Source: Gnetum montanum (Eukaryota > Streptophyta > Gnetopsida > Gnetales > Gnetaceae). From it: a DNA stretch of 64,000 bases. Position 1 is the first letter of the stretch. Each line of letters begins with the position of its first letter. Below the pieces are notes generated by a model, which saw only the letters and a list, made by a program, of their open reading frames with translations, did no database searches and was not told the DNA's origin. The stretch is from NCBI GenBank assembly GCA_015680685.1, contig MNCI01006555.1, forward strand, positions 170,242-234,241, given 5' to 3'. The translations under genes were made by a program, and so were the position numbers. Below, piece after piece: positions 11,860-23,300 of this stretch.

Positions 11860-13020
11860 CCAAATGATTCAGGAAGATTAGCAGACATCTTTAGAAGATG
11901 TGCACTAATGGCCTAGTTTATTAGTGTGTTCTTGATGCTAACCAACTACACATTCTCTAAGATGCTCACAAGGGTCCTTGTGGGGGCTACTATGCAGGGA
12001 GATGCATGATCATTAAAATCTTGATGGTAGAGTACTATTGGCCAACAATCTTCAGGGATGCCCACCAGTTTATCCACTCTTGTAAATAGTATCAACGAGA
12101 TGGTGGGATGACCACTCAAATGGAAGGACCTCAGTAGTGGATCCAACCACTAGAACCCTTCAACGGTTGGGTCATAGATTTCATGGGTCCCATCACATCT
12201 ATGTCAAATGGAAAGGCATACATAATAGTCACTGTTGACTATTGTACGAAATGGGTAGAAGTAGCAACTATTATCGATTATACATCTTCTACTACTACAA
12301 AGTTTGTATAGCAAAATGTTGTAAATAGGTTTGGAGTTCCACATGCATTGATTTTTGAAAATGGTACTCATTTTATAGGTGCTAATTTTCGCAAGCTCAT
12401 GCAATGCTTGGGGGTTGAACATAAATTAATAATACCCTACCAAGCCAAGCCAACAGTCAAGCAGAGGTTACCAATAAGGAGATCATGAAAATCTTAACAA
12501 GAACAATTAGCAAATATAGGAGAGACTGAAGCATAAAGCTTAATGATGCCCTATGGTTATACAGTTCAACATGGAAACTCTCTATAGGCTACTCTCCCTA
12601 TGAGCTAGTATACAGAAACTTACCAACTCTTCCAATTCAATCCAAGCTCTGTATACTTTCAATAGCTTGTGATTTGGACCTTGACCGGAGCTTAGCACAA
12701 AAAGAGAGATTGAACAACCCTAACATGCTAGATGAGAATGAATTGATGGTCTTGTCCTTGAATGAAGTGTACAAAGCATTCAGTAAACAATGTCATGACC
12801 TTAGGATAGGGAAAGTGAAATTTCAACTTAGAGATGAGGGCCTTTACTACAACCCCACACACATACCTCAATGAACTAAGTTCCAGATGTTGTGGGAAGG
12901 GCCTTATATCATTTATGAAACCTTTCTTTTTGGGGCCATGTTGATTTACAAACCTAAGAGCACAAACAAAAAACAGTTGGTCAACATGCAACAACTAAAA
13001 CCTTTTCATGATTCCAAGCA
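11860..13020 (+). pseudogene. Integrase of Athila-like pol
   Basis: The zinc-binding part is decayed: GPCGGYYAGR...YYWPTIFRDAHQFIHSC, with a Tyr where His is expected and one Cys lost. The catalytic core reads WVIDFMGPI, VDYCTKWVE, NRFGVPHALIFENGTHF (E/N at the second acidic site) and, after a frame change, QAEVTNKEI with the last Glu. The C-terminal part reads NDALWLYSSTWK, YELVY and LWEGPYIIYETFLFGAMLIY...LKPFHD, the usual end of Athila integrases. Premature stops include TGA in place of a core Trp. Confidence 0.85.
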
Positions 13021-14300
13021 AGCTAGTGAAATTAATGGCTCATTGGATGGACAACCATGCTCAATCTTTCAGATCTTCTCCTTCCAACTTAGTTGTAGGG
13101 AAGATGGTCATCCATGCTAATCTATTAAGTGGCTCCTCAGTTTTTCTACTTTTTTGTTTTACACTTTGTTTATTTTTATATCATTTTTATTTTACACTTT
13201 GTTATTTTTCCAATTTTTTTTTACAACATCATTAGTATGTTTTATTTTTCTTGAATATTTTTATAATTGCTTATATACTTTACTTTATTTTGGTGTAGAT
13301 TTTTCCTTGTTTTATAATAAAATTTACTTTATTGCCAACAAGACTCAATGATGTTGTAGCTATTTACTAATGGTGTTTGTACATAATGTTTTTGTTTGCT
13401 AATGTCTAGTTTCTATTTTTGAATTTTGATAACCAATAACTAGGAAATGTTTTTTTTTCATGGAATAAGTAGTAAGTCCACATCATCCACCCATCCGCCA
13501 ACTCTATGGTTTTCCCAATTTTGGAAATATAAGGTCTCTTTTTCATTAATAAAACTTTAACCAAATTGTAACCTTGGTAGTTTTCAAACATGGGAAAGAT
13601 TTAAAGGTTTGAAAAGGGTGTGGCTTCAAGGAGATTTAATACTCTTTGTGCCTCCTTACATGCTTGAGTGCATGTGTGTTTTCATGGATTTCTTATCGTT
13701 CCATGTTGACCAATAACATAAAGTTAAATAAGTTTTTGCATGGTGTGATTCCCATCTAAAAATTCATAAAAACATAAAATACCTAAAAAATGAATGATGA
13801 TGGGAACTCAAAGCACACCCTTTAGAGAAAATAAATGGGCTACAAGCACTGGTTATTGGACTAGAAAGACATGTTACATATGCCTAAAGGTTCTCTCCAA
13901 CTAAGGCCCTTTCTCGCTTCCTGCTTCTCTTTTCTTCTTAAATAAGGAATGTCGGTTGTGNNNNNNNNNNNNNNNNNNNNNNNNNNNNNNNNNNNNNNNN
14001 NNNNNNNNNNNNNNNNNNNNNNNNGGAGTGGGACAAGGGTAGGGTGGGGGATGGACTAGTCCTAGAGTGGCAATGTGAAGTCAGTAAAAGTGGTTGGTTT
14101 TGGTCTAAACTAAGGTTGGATTTTATCAAGCCATCTAACCATAACTCCACAAGGGACTTCATGTGACCATGATTTTACATCCATTCCATTCTCTATCTCA
14201 TCCATCAATGCTTTCCATAACTCACCTCACTGCCAGTTTTCATGTTTTTGTTTAATGTCTTAGTTTCACATGTTGAAATTCTTAGGTAGATTCTTCAGGT
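13021..14300 (+). other. Noncoding spacer downstream of pol, includes assembly gap
   Basis: T-rich DNA with no coding motif on either strand. A run of 64 Ns occupies 13961-14024, so the true length here is unknown. In Athila elements a spacer of this kind separates pol from the extra ORF. Confidence 0.5.
13961..14024. other. Assembly gap (64 N)
   Basis: All bases are N. No feature can be read across it. Confidence 1.
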
Positions 14301-14319
14301 TTTGGTCCTTAACTTTTCA

Positions 14320-14830
14320 TAACCTTAATCAACTGTGGGGTCCATGGACTCCTTAGTTGAGGTTATGTAAAGGCAACAATGACATAAGCTTGCTATGGAG
14401 AGGACCCACTTGCATAGCTCTTGGTTGAGCTAATTAAGTCCCTTATCCTTAGACATTTTGACAATCAAATATTTTGCATTCCCAAGTGGTTGCATCCAAG
14501 TGTGTGCTCTTGAATGCATTTTTCAAATCATTCTCCATGTTTTGTGAACTCTCAAATCCTCTTCCTATATTTCATTATGTTCTTGGCTTTTTGGGCTTCC
14601 ATATGGCTTTGATTTTGTTCAAAAAGTCCTTGTATTTTTTCAAATTTTGACTTGGGTCAATGGTGATTAATAATCACGTTGACTACGCCCACTCAATGCA
14701 ATTGACTGTGTCGACTAGGCCCCATCGATGAGGCCTAGTCAATGCATGGGAAAAATTCTATAAATAACACCCACTACTTAGGAATTTTTTACCATTTGCT
14801 TCAAACATAAGGGGAGTTTTTGCAATTTTT
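14320..14830 (+). promoter_or_regulatory. Conserved spacer with promoter-like block before the extra ORF
   Basis: In order: a hairpin-capable ATAACC..TCAACT / AGTTGAGGTTAT pair (about 14320-14369), the GGACCCACTTGCAT word shared with 2.3 kb, the perfect 15-bp dyad GTGATTAATAATCAC at 14663-14677, several TTGAC words, a 28-bp near-perfect palindrome at 14713-14740 (arms GACTAGGCC/GGCCTAGTC around CATCGATG, one mismatched pair), TATAAATA at 14759-14766, and a GGGGAGTTTTT word near 14811. The palindrome ends 18 bp before the TATA. The extra ORF begins 450 bp downstream. The minus-strand relative keeps the same order. I infer an internal promoter; a remnant of a separate LTR is the main alternative. 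Confidence 0.4.
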
Positions 14831-15215
14831 CAAAGCTTAAAACTTTCTAGAGCCTATAACTTTTAAATCGTTTATTCGATTCACTCCGTTCTTCAGCCTT
14901 GTAACTTCTAGAGGTACGCTTTACATCATGGGGGCCATAAACCTTAGGTTTTTTATAGAAAATTTTTCAAAATTTTTCTAACTCTTTCATGGGTTTAATG
15001 AATAAACTAATATTAAATCATCAACCTATGAGAGTTAAATCCTTCCTACATACTTCGTTAAACTATTTAATTAAATAATTAAAAAATAATATTAAAAAAA
15101 TCAAATTGGCCATGATGACAACTTAGCCAAGTGTAACTACCCTAAGGGATAAGGTATTCTAAATGTTTTAAAGTTACACATTAAGTGCTAATCCTTGGTC
15201 ATGTTGTGATTACAA

Positions 15216-18010
15216 ATGGCACGTAGACCAAAACTCCCGCAAGAAGGAGGACTATCTCAACCAAGGGACAAACAACCAAGAGTTGGAAGGAAGTAACTAG
15301 AACAAGCCAAAAAGTAGGCAGTAGAAACTCATGCAACGGGACCTCTTCGAGAGGAGCTCGAAGTGGAATCTATCTAATAGACTCACAAGGAAGAGACTGT
15401 AACTAAACAATTGCATCGAGATGAAGCATAAGGACTAGTGCCAAGACTAGAGGTCACACTGACTCAGCCTACCTTGATTAGATCAAGCCACACGACATCC
15501 AATGTTCAATTCCTTAAGAATTTAACTTTGAACCATTCTTAGAACATGTTCCACCAGAAGTCAAGACACAGTTGCAAAATTCTCCCATGTGGTTAATCAT
15601 CATTTCTAGTGGGGAGTGGTACATGGGAGAGACATATCTTTTCTGGGACAGTAGGTAGGTGGGAGCCACTGTGAAGATCAAAGACATTCAGATGTCCTAC
15701 TTGGTGGAAGCTATTGCACAAGCCATAAGGTTGCTTAATATTGGAAAAAATATGGTAGAGATCTTTACACAAGCATACCCAAAGGAAAAGAAGGTTGGAC
15801 CCAACAATGCTATGGAGTGGACCGCAAGGAGTATGATGCACTCACCCTAGTAACACGTGTATATTTCAAGATATCAGCCTATCACCTTAATTAGAATGTA
15901 AGGCCCAATAAGGTGACTACCTTCTCTGGTCATGTGTGTGCTAATCTAAGTGGAAAATTCTCTACAAACCTGCCATAGTTAATCCATTTGGAGATAGAGA
16001 AGCGATTTAAGGAAATTAAATGTGGAAGGAAGACCTTGCCCTTTTCTTGCCTCATCAAGAAATTATGCAAAAGGACAAGAATAGTTTGCTATGCTAACGA
16101 TACACTCTAGCATACTCCTTCTACCTCTTGGGTAGAAATGATGAAGGACAAGACCCTTGTCACAACCAAGAAAGAGGAGCAGCAATCACCACCTTCACTA
16201 GCCACTCATGAAACAACATCAGAGCCCCATGATACCCTTAAACAAATGCCTGATACTTGAGAGTAGCTCTTGCATAAGCAGGAGTAGCGAGCAGGAACAA
16301 GTGGTGGTGATCCATTTGTGTATCGCCCCAATGATGAGTTACCTCAATGAAGTGGCTTGAACCATCAGCCAGATGGATGAAGGCGGGCCAATTTTTTTAG
16401 CCCAAAGAACACAGCTGTCTATGAGATTAAATCCTAGCACTTGAAAGGTAACAGTCTCTCTCTCACAATAGCAGTAATTCTCAAACATCTTTGAGAATGC
16501 CACTACTTTCTCGGTGCATCTGGAGGAGGGTAAGGTGGTAACTATCTTGGTGATGTAGCACCATCGGTATGAGATAGCAGTAGAGGTGGTTACTGATAGA
16601 ATTGCCAAGGCATTAAATGCACCTACGACATCTATACCATACATTTTTGCACTTTGAGATGTGTAGACGTTCGCATGAACAGTTAGCAGCAAATTGAGCA
16701 CAACTCAGCATGAGAAGTTGCTAGACCAACTAGTGGGAATTGGGCAACCAATTTTAGATGTCTTTGACCTTCTAGATACAATCACTGCAACCTAGTTAGA
16801 GCTACTAGAAGTAAGGGGCAAATCTATTATCATAGAGGATAACTCGGAACAACCTAGGCTCAAAGCCAATGCCTAGTTGCGAAGTTTGCTAAATTAAGAA
16901 CCTACCTTGTTAATCTTATGCTTCTTAGCCCTACACCGGCCCATGATGAAGCTTTTCAATAGCTTCAAGAAAAGCTCAAGAAGTCTAAGGACGCAAAGCA
17001 GATGATTTTTGATAAGTCCTTGGCCAATGTCACCATGCATAATATCCAAAAGGCCTTGGATTAGACTTGCCAGGAAAATGTCATCTTGATTGCAAAGAAT
17101 CATCACTTGAGCAATGTTGATGTACAGAAGCAGAAAATACAAGATTTCATCCATCAATAGTAGGAGAAGATAGCTAGAGTAAACACTAAACTAATGAGAT
17201 TGATAATTGAAAATAGAAATCTCTCCATGAAAGAAGTCTGAGCTCTTTGCCAAAAATTTGCAATAGAGGTAGCTGCCTAGAAAAATGAGGCTCTCAAATT
17301 TAAGAGAGTTAAAAATCACTACAAAGATTAGGTTGGTCTACAAAAAGAAATTAATAAATACATATTCAAATAGCGAAGGTGAAAGTTAATAAGGCCCTCC
17401 AATAGCTTAAGGAGGTGACTACAACAAGGCAAAGATCCACATGGAGGAGCTGCAGATTAAAGAGATGATGGAGTACATGAAGCTTGCTAATCTTTGTTAT
17501 GCAAATTTGGTGATGCTGATTACTAGACAACCGTGGTTTGAATTAGAGAAACAAGTGGCCAATTCATACTTGTTGTACGAAGCTAGGTTCAAGCACCATA
17601 AGGACACCAAGAAGAAGCTTGAGGTGAAAAATGTAGAACTTGATGTTCTTAGGTAACGCTTCACCAATCAACGGTCTATAGTTGAGAACCTGGCCAGGAG
17701 ACTAAGTGACTACCAGGAGTTGTAGAATGTAGTAAAGGCATTTGATGTTGAATAAAAAATTTTTGTTGCCTGGTTCATCAATGTAAAGGAGCTATTCCCA
17801 ACAATGCCCTATCCTTGGAATGTTCTCACATTGGCCCATAGTCACAATGTGGTGCGGACCGTGAACGATTCTAGGAGTAAGGAGGAGAAGATGAAGACAC
17901 TGTTGAACATCTTTTATCTTTTGACAAAGGTTGCAGTTGTTGCAGGACAACCACAACTGCCTCAACCATTATGTGTGCCTGAAGCAAGAGAAGGTCCTTC
18001 GAAGCTTTAA
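15216..18010 (+). pseudogene. Extra ('env-position') ORF of plus-strand Athila-like element
   Basis: The frame opens at ATG 15216 (MARRPKLPQEGG) and shifts once near 15.5 kb. It then shows VKTQLQNSPMW, MGETYLFWDS, LIHLEIEKRFKE...LPFSCLIKKLC (about 15980-16070), a Lys/Glu/Ser/Pro-rich linker, FENATTFSVHLEE...VVTDRIAKALNAP (about 16480-16630), and a long Lys/Glu/Leu-rich C-terminal region of coiled-coil type to about 17.7 kb (LQIKEMMEYMKL, KHHKDTKKKLEVKN). It is a paralogue of the ORF at 1-1387. In-frame stops are TAG or TAA at Gln-like positions. A hydrophobic stretch in another frame at about 18050-18130 could be a displaced membrane segment, but this is weak. Position after pol fits the Athila env-like ORF; the protein's role is unknown. 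Confidence 0.6.
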
Positions 18011-18139
18011 GAGCCTCCACCACCTAAGATCATTTGAACTTCTTCCTTGTCTTCACGCCATTAGAGGAATTGTGTTTGTCATTTTTGTCCTGGTTTTCAA
18101 TTTTGTTGTTCTAAACACCAAAATTTTGTAATGATTGTA

Positions 18140-19123
18140 ATTCCTTACACTTAAGTACTTAGTGTTTGTTCATGTGTATTGTGTTTGTATATATCAGTAT
18201 GTTAGTAGTTAGTCAATAATCCCATATCTTCCCAAAATTTTGTAAGAAACTTTGTTCTCTTTTTGTTTACTTGAGAACAAGTTTTCATTCAATCATGATG
18301 AGTTGTGTTAAGGATTATGTCAACGTGGGATTTGATGTGTTAATGTGACCTTGTCGATGCAATGTCTCTTTTTGCCTATAAATACATACTCACCCATCGT
18401 GTTTATAACATCTTTTGTCATAGTTGTAACGAAACTCTTGCAGTTTTATCATTCGAAAGTTAAAATATTTTTTCAGGTGCTTGCAATAAAAGTTAAAGAG
18501 TGTACAAAACTTTATTCAAGCAATGTTGTACTTGAGCACAACAATGTATGCAAGTAAAGACAAACTTTCTAATAACCCTTGTAGCACTTTAGAATAGACT
18601 AATTGTTTATATATACATTTAACATTTTATGCCATTTTCTTTAATGCTTTAAGTAATTAAGCTAAATTAAGCTAAATTAAAATAGTAATTAATTAAGCAC
18701 ATAAGTATGACCACTTCAAGCAACGCTTAAGGTTTGGTAACCTGGTAGCATTAAACATGTTCAAGATGTGTACAACAAGTGAGAATGAATGCTTATGTTT
18801 TGATTTGTTAGGTGTTGCTAATTAGATTAAATTAGCAATTTAATTATCTTATTTATTATTCTTTATCTTTAAGCAACTTTAAACACAAAAATAAAAATGA
18901 TAAAAATCATATGCTTAAGTTGCACTTAACCATACCTTTGCAGTTCACAAGTGTATTTGCAGTTCACAAGTGTAATTGAGAAGACAATGATTATAACAAT
19001 TAGTTTCACTTCTTAGAGACCAATATACTTAAAAAGCTATAAGTTCACGGAATTCAACTAGATGGCGCTTAAAAGGCTTAGTGATTTGTATAGTTGGGCA
19101 TAGAGTCTACTCGCTGCTCATCA
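18140..19123 (+). mobile_element. 3' LTR of the plus-strand Athila-like element
   Basis: The right end is firm: 18931-19123 repeats 6740-6912 and ends CTCATCA. The left end is not defined, because the 5' copy is truncated; I place it shortly after the extra ORF. A TATAAATA box at about 18377-18385 lies inside it. A 14-bp word (AGTTCACAAGTGTA) is tandemly duplicated near 18941-18975 only in this copy. Directly after the end comes ATGCC, the expected start of the target duplication. Confidence 0.6.
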
Positions 19124-19669
19124 ATGCCCCATACGAACCCGAAAGGTTAAATTATTTAGATCACCATCATACTAACCTTGTCCCAATTTGCTAAAGATCT
19201 AATTAATAAAAAATATAAATGCCTGCTAAAAACCTAATTAATAATAAAATACAAATGGCCTGTGACAATCACAGATTTCCAATTCACAGCATCTTGCTAA
19301 CACCACACAAAACTCCCAGATCTTATCCTGTTTTAAATATGATAAGCATAATCGAAATTTCCCATCTATTCAAATCTTGCATAAGCATGAATATAATTCG
19401 AGGTTTTCTGGCAAAACGTTCAAGGGCAGACATTTTCATTCCTAGTTTCCCACTATGATAAATTCCTCAGTACAAAGAATATAATTGCATCTTATGTAAA
19501 TTGGAGGAAGCAAGCATTTAAGAATAACTGGATATTTAAAACAAAAGAATAAGGTAGAATCTCCATTGAAAAGGATCTTACAGCAAGCAACTTAATGCTT
19601 TTTCGATGAAGGGAAAAGTAGCAAAGCTCAAGTACTTTGATTCATCATATTTGAGAATAAAGTTTAATT

Positions 19670-20275
19670 TCAACAGAAAAAAACATGAAGTATAACAGCT
19701 GCTTCCCAATCTTTGCACTAAATGTCTGCAAAGTAAAAGGCCTCAGCGACATCAATGTAGAGCCAGTTAAAACGAATGCATTTGCTAAGCAATGTGAGAA
19801 AGAGAATTAAATATTTTACTATAATCATTTGAGTTACACTACTGGATTTAGAAATAGCTTTGTAAAGTGACAGTTTTGTTCTTTTAATTGATGAATGGGA
19901 AGTCCCATAGCGGGGGTCCGAGTGTGATCCTGTTTTTAAGAAACACCAAGATTCTGCATTAAATATACAAATAATTTCAACAGCAAAAACAGGTGCTCCC
20001 CAATCTTTGGACTAAATGTCCGCAAAATAGAAGATATCAGCAACATCACCACAGAGCCAATTAAAATGTATGCATTTGCTAAGCAATCTGAGACAGAATT
20101 AAATATTCTACTGTAAACATTTATGCTACACAATTTTGCATTTAGAAATATCTCTGTAAAGTGACGATTGTTTTCATTTATTTGATGAATAGGAAATCCC
20201 ATAGTGGGGATTCTTGAGTGTGTATGATAATGTGATAATTTAAAAAAAACACCAAGATTATGCATTAAAAATTAT
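19670..20275. repeat. Two tandem copies of a ~293-bp unit
   Basis: The word CCCAATCTTTG-ACTAAATGTC recurs at 19705 and 19998. The following text (ATGCATTTGCTAAGCAAT, TTTAGAAATA, GTAAAGTGAC, CCCATAG-GGGG, AACACCAAGATT) is repeated in the same order. No coding sense is evident. It lies about 2.4 kb downstream of the SDHAF4 stop. Confidence 0.8.
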
Positions 20276-22640
20276 ACATGCTCAAAACTTCAAATAGAAC
20301 ATTCAGTGTAAAGGTCAAAAATCTAAATTCAAATCCTGCTACTCTTTTTAGTGCTATCTAAGTTCTGGACACATCCACTAGTTTGTTTGTTTGCTACCAC
20401 TCCCATTTCTTTGTTCTTTTTCTGTTGGAAGTGGTTTTCAAGGGATAAACTTTCTCATGCTTTTTTCAGCAATAGCTTAGGAATAGGTCTATGGATGAAT
20501 TCCGCGATTCAGATGAATATAACTAACATAAACATTGAGATACGAAAAGCACATTTAATATAGAAACGGTCATGCTGTCAGAAACAGACACTATATCAGC
20601 CAATGTATTGTACTTTTGCGATCTTTTTTACAGTGTCAGTAGAAAATCAAGACTCACTTTACATGTTTTCACTTAGAAGACAGTCAACCTCAAGGTTTCA
20701 ATTATTTACTGTGACCTTTAACCCCAGGCCTTACATAGAATAGCAAGCCAAGTGTAGGGAGACCCAACAGACTAAAAGTCGTGATGAGAGTGTAGAGATT
20801 CTTTATGCTAACTGCAGTAAAGTAAGCCGAAGCCTTTGCTAAGTCTCTATTACCAGGATAAAATCAGCATATCCTATTCCCATCTAAGTATTAAACATGT
20901 AAAAACGTTACTTCTTGCATTATTTCCAAGTAGTCACCGTCATTTTATAATTAATTTCCTCTTAACAAACAACTTAAAATGCTGGGGGCTAACTGATAAT
21001 GACCAAAGCTATGTCCAGTTGTTTCTAAGCAAATATCAAGTTCAATTCCCCAAAGACTGCATGAACAATCCAAGCGTGTGCGCTGCGCATGCAGGCTACA
21101 TAGCCAAGTCCAAGGACACATGTATTTTGTCAAAAGTCGTAGGCAATATATAAAAGTCAATGGCAAAATAAATCCTGCAGGTGTAGTGTATGTTGACTAC
21201 AAATAGAGATGAAAATACGTGTTATGCTACAACAAAAATTAGTCATGGTTTTTGGGATACTTGGTAAGTCAATGCATGTTTTGTCCTCTGTTCACATGGC
21301 CTCATATTAAGGTTCCACATTTATCTCCCTTCCGAACATGAGATGCATGTTGTGTCCAGAAAAGTGGAAAATTAGGCTGTGTATAGGATGTTTACAAGGA
21401 ATAAGGATCATAAGTAAATATGAATGTTATCAGTACACCCAGCAATCATGGTTTTCAAATTGTTAAATAACCAACGCATAGTAAGTTGTTTCTTAACATT
21501 TCTCTGTAATTAAAAGTATACATCTTTACCATCCAAGTAACTTGGTGTCAGAATACCATCACAGGATAACACCCCGTCATCCAAGAACAGTTTTTGAGCC
21601 CCAAAATAATAAATAGTACATTTTGGAAGTGATGAATGTGATTAAATCTAGTTTGTTCTGTCTTCATAATGTAATTATGTACACGGTGATTTTTCTTGTG
21701 AGAAAAACTGCATTTGTGCTTAATTATAAGTTACTATTTGAACGGATATATAGTTATTCTGGGTTCTCACTACTTTAAAGTAGAAACTAGGAGATGGCTG
21801 CAAATAACATGAGAGAAGCACATGTCATCTTTGAATACAGGATAGCATTGAAAATGAAGACGATATTTTTCCTCAAATTCTCTAAAACAAATACCTCAAA
21901 AAGGAAATATTAGGTTCCATATCTTGGTTTAATTAATCCATTCCATTACATACTTTGGGTCATTTAATTGATGAAACATTCCAGTACCATCCTAGGTACA
22001 TTTCCTAGGTCCAACAGATTCTAGAGTTTTATATCGATATAATGGAAATTTAGTTTCAGTTACAGTTTCGTAAGTCATGGTTCTTTTAAAAATACTGATG
22101 ACAATGTATTTTAATACACTTTATGGTAATACTTTGTGTAAAATATGGCTGAATTTTTATCTTGAAATTTCTTAGTCGTTTTCAATAATGCAAACACGAT
22201 TTACTTAAATTTAGCTGATCTAATATTCATCCTTCATCCTTTTTAACGATGTTTTCAACTTTCTTCAAAACTATGTTGAGGTATTGTAATCTCCCAACAG
22301 ATACTCTCTGATTTCCTGGACGAAATAAAAATTTCCAGTTTCCAGTTTCCACTATTATTGAAGTATTGAAGTTGCCCAAAATAATGTTCTCCATTTAAGA
22401 GCACTAAACAGCTAAAAAGAGTACCAACCACCAAGAGTTTAAATTAAAAGCATCACAAATCTAACACTTAAAACCACTGGTCTGATAAGGTAATTACATT
22501 CCAATTCGCAAAAATATTTGAATGGATAACAAGCCATCGCGTATTCAAATGCCGAAACACACCTAAACAACAAAACCCTAATTCTCGAGAGAAAAAAGCA
22601 AATAACCTGCTCGCAAAAGACAAGGAAATCGAATTCAATA
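20276..22640. other. Unique-looking DNA 3' of SDHAF4, no gene recognised
   Basis: No retroelement motif and no conserved protein is seen on either strand. The open frames around 20836-21166 overlap antisense to each other and resemble nothing I know. On the minus strand a CAG-GTTATT donor-like site follows the SDHAF4 stop closely, so part of this stretch could be a 3'-UTR intron. That is speculative. Confidence 0.35.
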
Positions 22641-22988
22641 TCAGAAATCGGAGCAGCGGCCGCCTCTCTCCCAGTCGCCATATCTAGTGGGCTCGGGCCC
22701 TTTGGGGCCGCCAATCTCACCAGTCTTCGGATTCACATATTCTCCATCATTATTTTCTTCACCTTCTTCCTCCACCTTAGTTTGGTGCCCTTTCCCAGCT
22801 GAACTGTAACTGATTTTTTCGGTTCTTGCGCTCCCATGATTGAGGGTTTTGTTTTCCTGCTGATCAGCGTGCGAGCAGAAGAAATGATTCGTTGAAGGAA
22901 TCAGAGATGATCTTGCAGTGAAAAGCTGTTGCACAATCGAATTTGCAGGCCCGCGAAAGCATTGCAGCAGGATTCTGCAATTCCCCAT
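22641..22988 (-). CDS. SDHAF4: Succinate dehydrogenase assembly factor 4, mitochondrial
   Basis: A 115-codon uninterrupted ORF. SDHAF4 binds flavinylated SDHA in the mitochondrial matrix and helps it join SDHB during assembly of respiratory complex II. The C-terminal block, from about residue 84, carries the family signature: [17 protein letters not shown], then [15 protein letters not shown] and the stop. The N-terminal 40-45 residues ([13 protein letters not shown]...) contain Arg, Ser and hydrophobic residues with little acid, as expected of a mitochondrial presequence. The middle (about residues 44-83) is polar and Glu/Lys-rich, as in other family members. Length is close to plant homologues (about 100-120 aa). 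The start is well fixed, because an in-frame TGA lies 10 codons upstream (about 23016-23018). No intron interrupts the coding part. Unlike its surroundings it has no nonsense change and keeps CpG sites, which suggests a working gene. Confidence 0.9.
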   Translation of the reverse strand: MGNCRILLQCFRGPANSIVQQLFTARSSLIPSTNHFFCSHADQQENKTLNHGSARTEKISYSSAGKGHQTKVEEEGEENNDGEYVNPKTGEIGGPKGPEPTRYGDWERGGRCSDF

Positions 22989-23300
22989 TGCTTGCGAGGT
23001 GCGACAAAGGATTCTTCACAGGGAATGGACAAGCCTTAACACAGCAAAAGAGTCCAGGGTTCCAACAAGTAAGAAAAGAAAAGAAAACAAAAACAAAATA
23101 GGTAGAAAATGACATTTCATGGATGTTAGAATATAAATATAAACGTAGTTTTTGTCAGATACGAAAACATTGAAAGCTGTTAACAAAGAGATAATCATCC
23201 CTCAATAATTTTTATTACCTCACATAACATCCATCATATGGTACCATACTAAGAATAACCATGGTCTCAGAGAGCAATGTGTGAAAAAGATATTCTTCGT
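22989..23300 (-). promoter_or_regulatory. Putative 5' leader and promoter region of SDHAF4
   Basis: This stretch is upstream of the SDHAF4 ATG on the minus strand. An AT-rich TATATTTATA stretch at about 23130-23145 is a possible core promoter, some 145 bp before the ATG. No sharper element can be assigned. Open frames here on both strands do not look conserved. Confidence 0.25.

Noticed and set aside
16339-16701. 120-residue minus-strand ORF
   Set aside because: Antisense to the extra ORF, whose plus-strand reading is supported by the paralogue at 1-1387.
18020-18131. C-terminal membrane anchor of the extra ORF (env-like evidence)
   Set aside because: The hydrophobic stretch is in a different frame from the coiled-coil part. 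A frameshift is possible, but this cannot support an envelope claim.
20836-21153. 105-residue plus-strand ORF in unique DNA
   Set aside because: No recognisable domain, no splice context, and an equally open antisense frame.
22439-22720. 93-residue minus-strand ORF overlapping SDHAF4
   Set aside because: It is in another frame and covers the 3' end of SDHAF4. It shows no family resemblance, while the SDHAF4 frame has a full C-terminal signature.
22864-23115. 83-residue minus-strand ORF upstream of and overlapping SDHAF4
   Set aside because: Different frame, no conserved motif, and the SDHAF4 start is fixed by an upstream in-frame stop.
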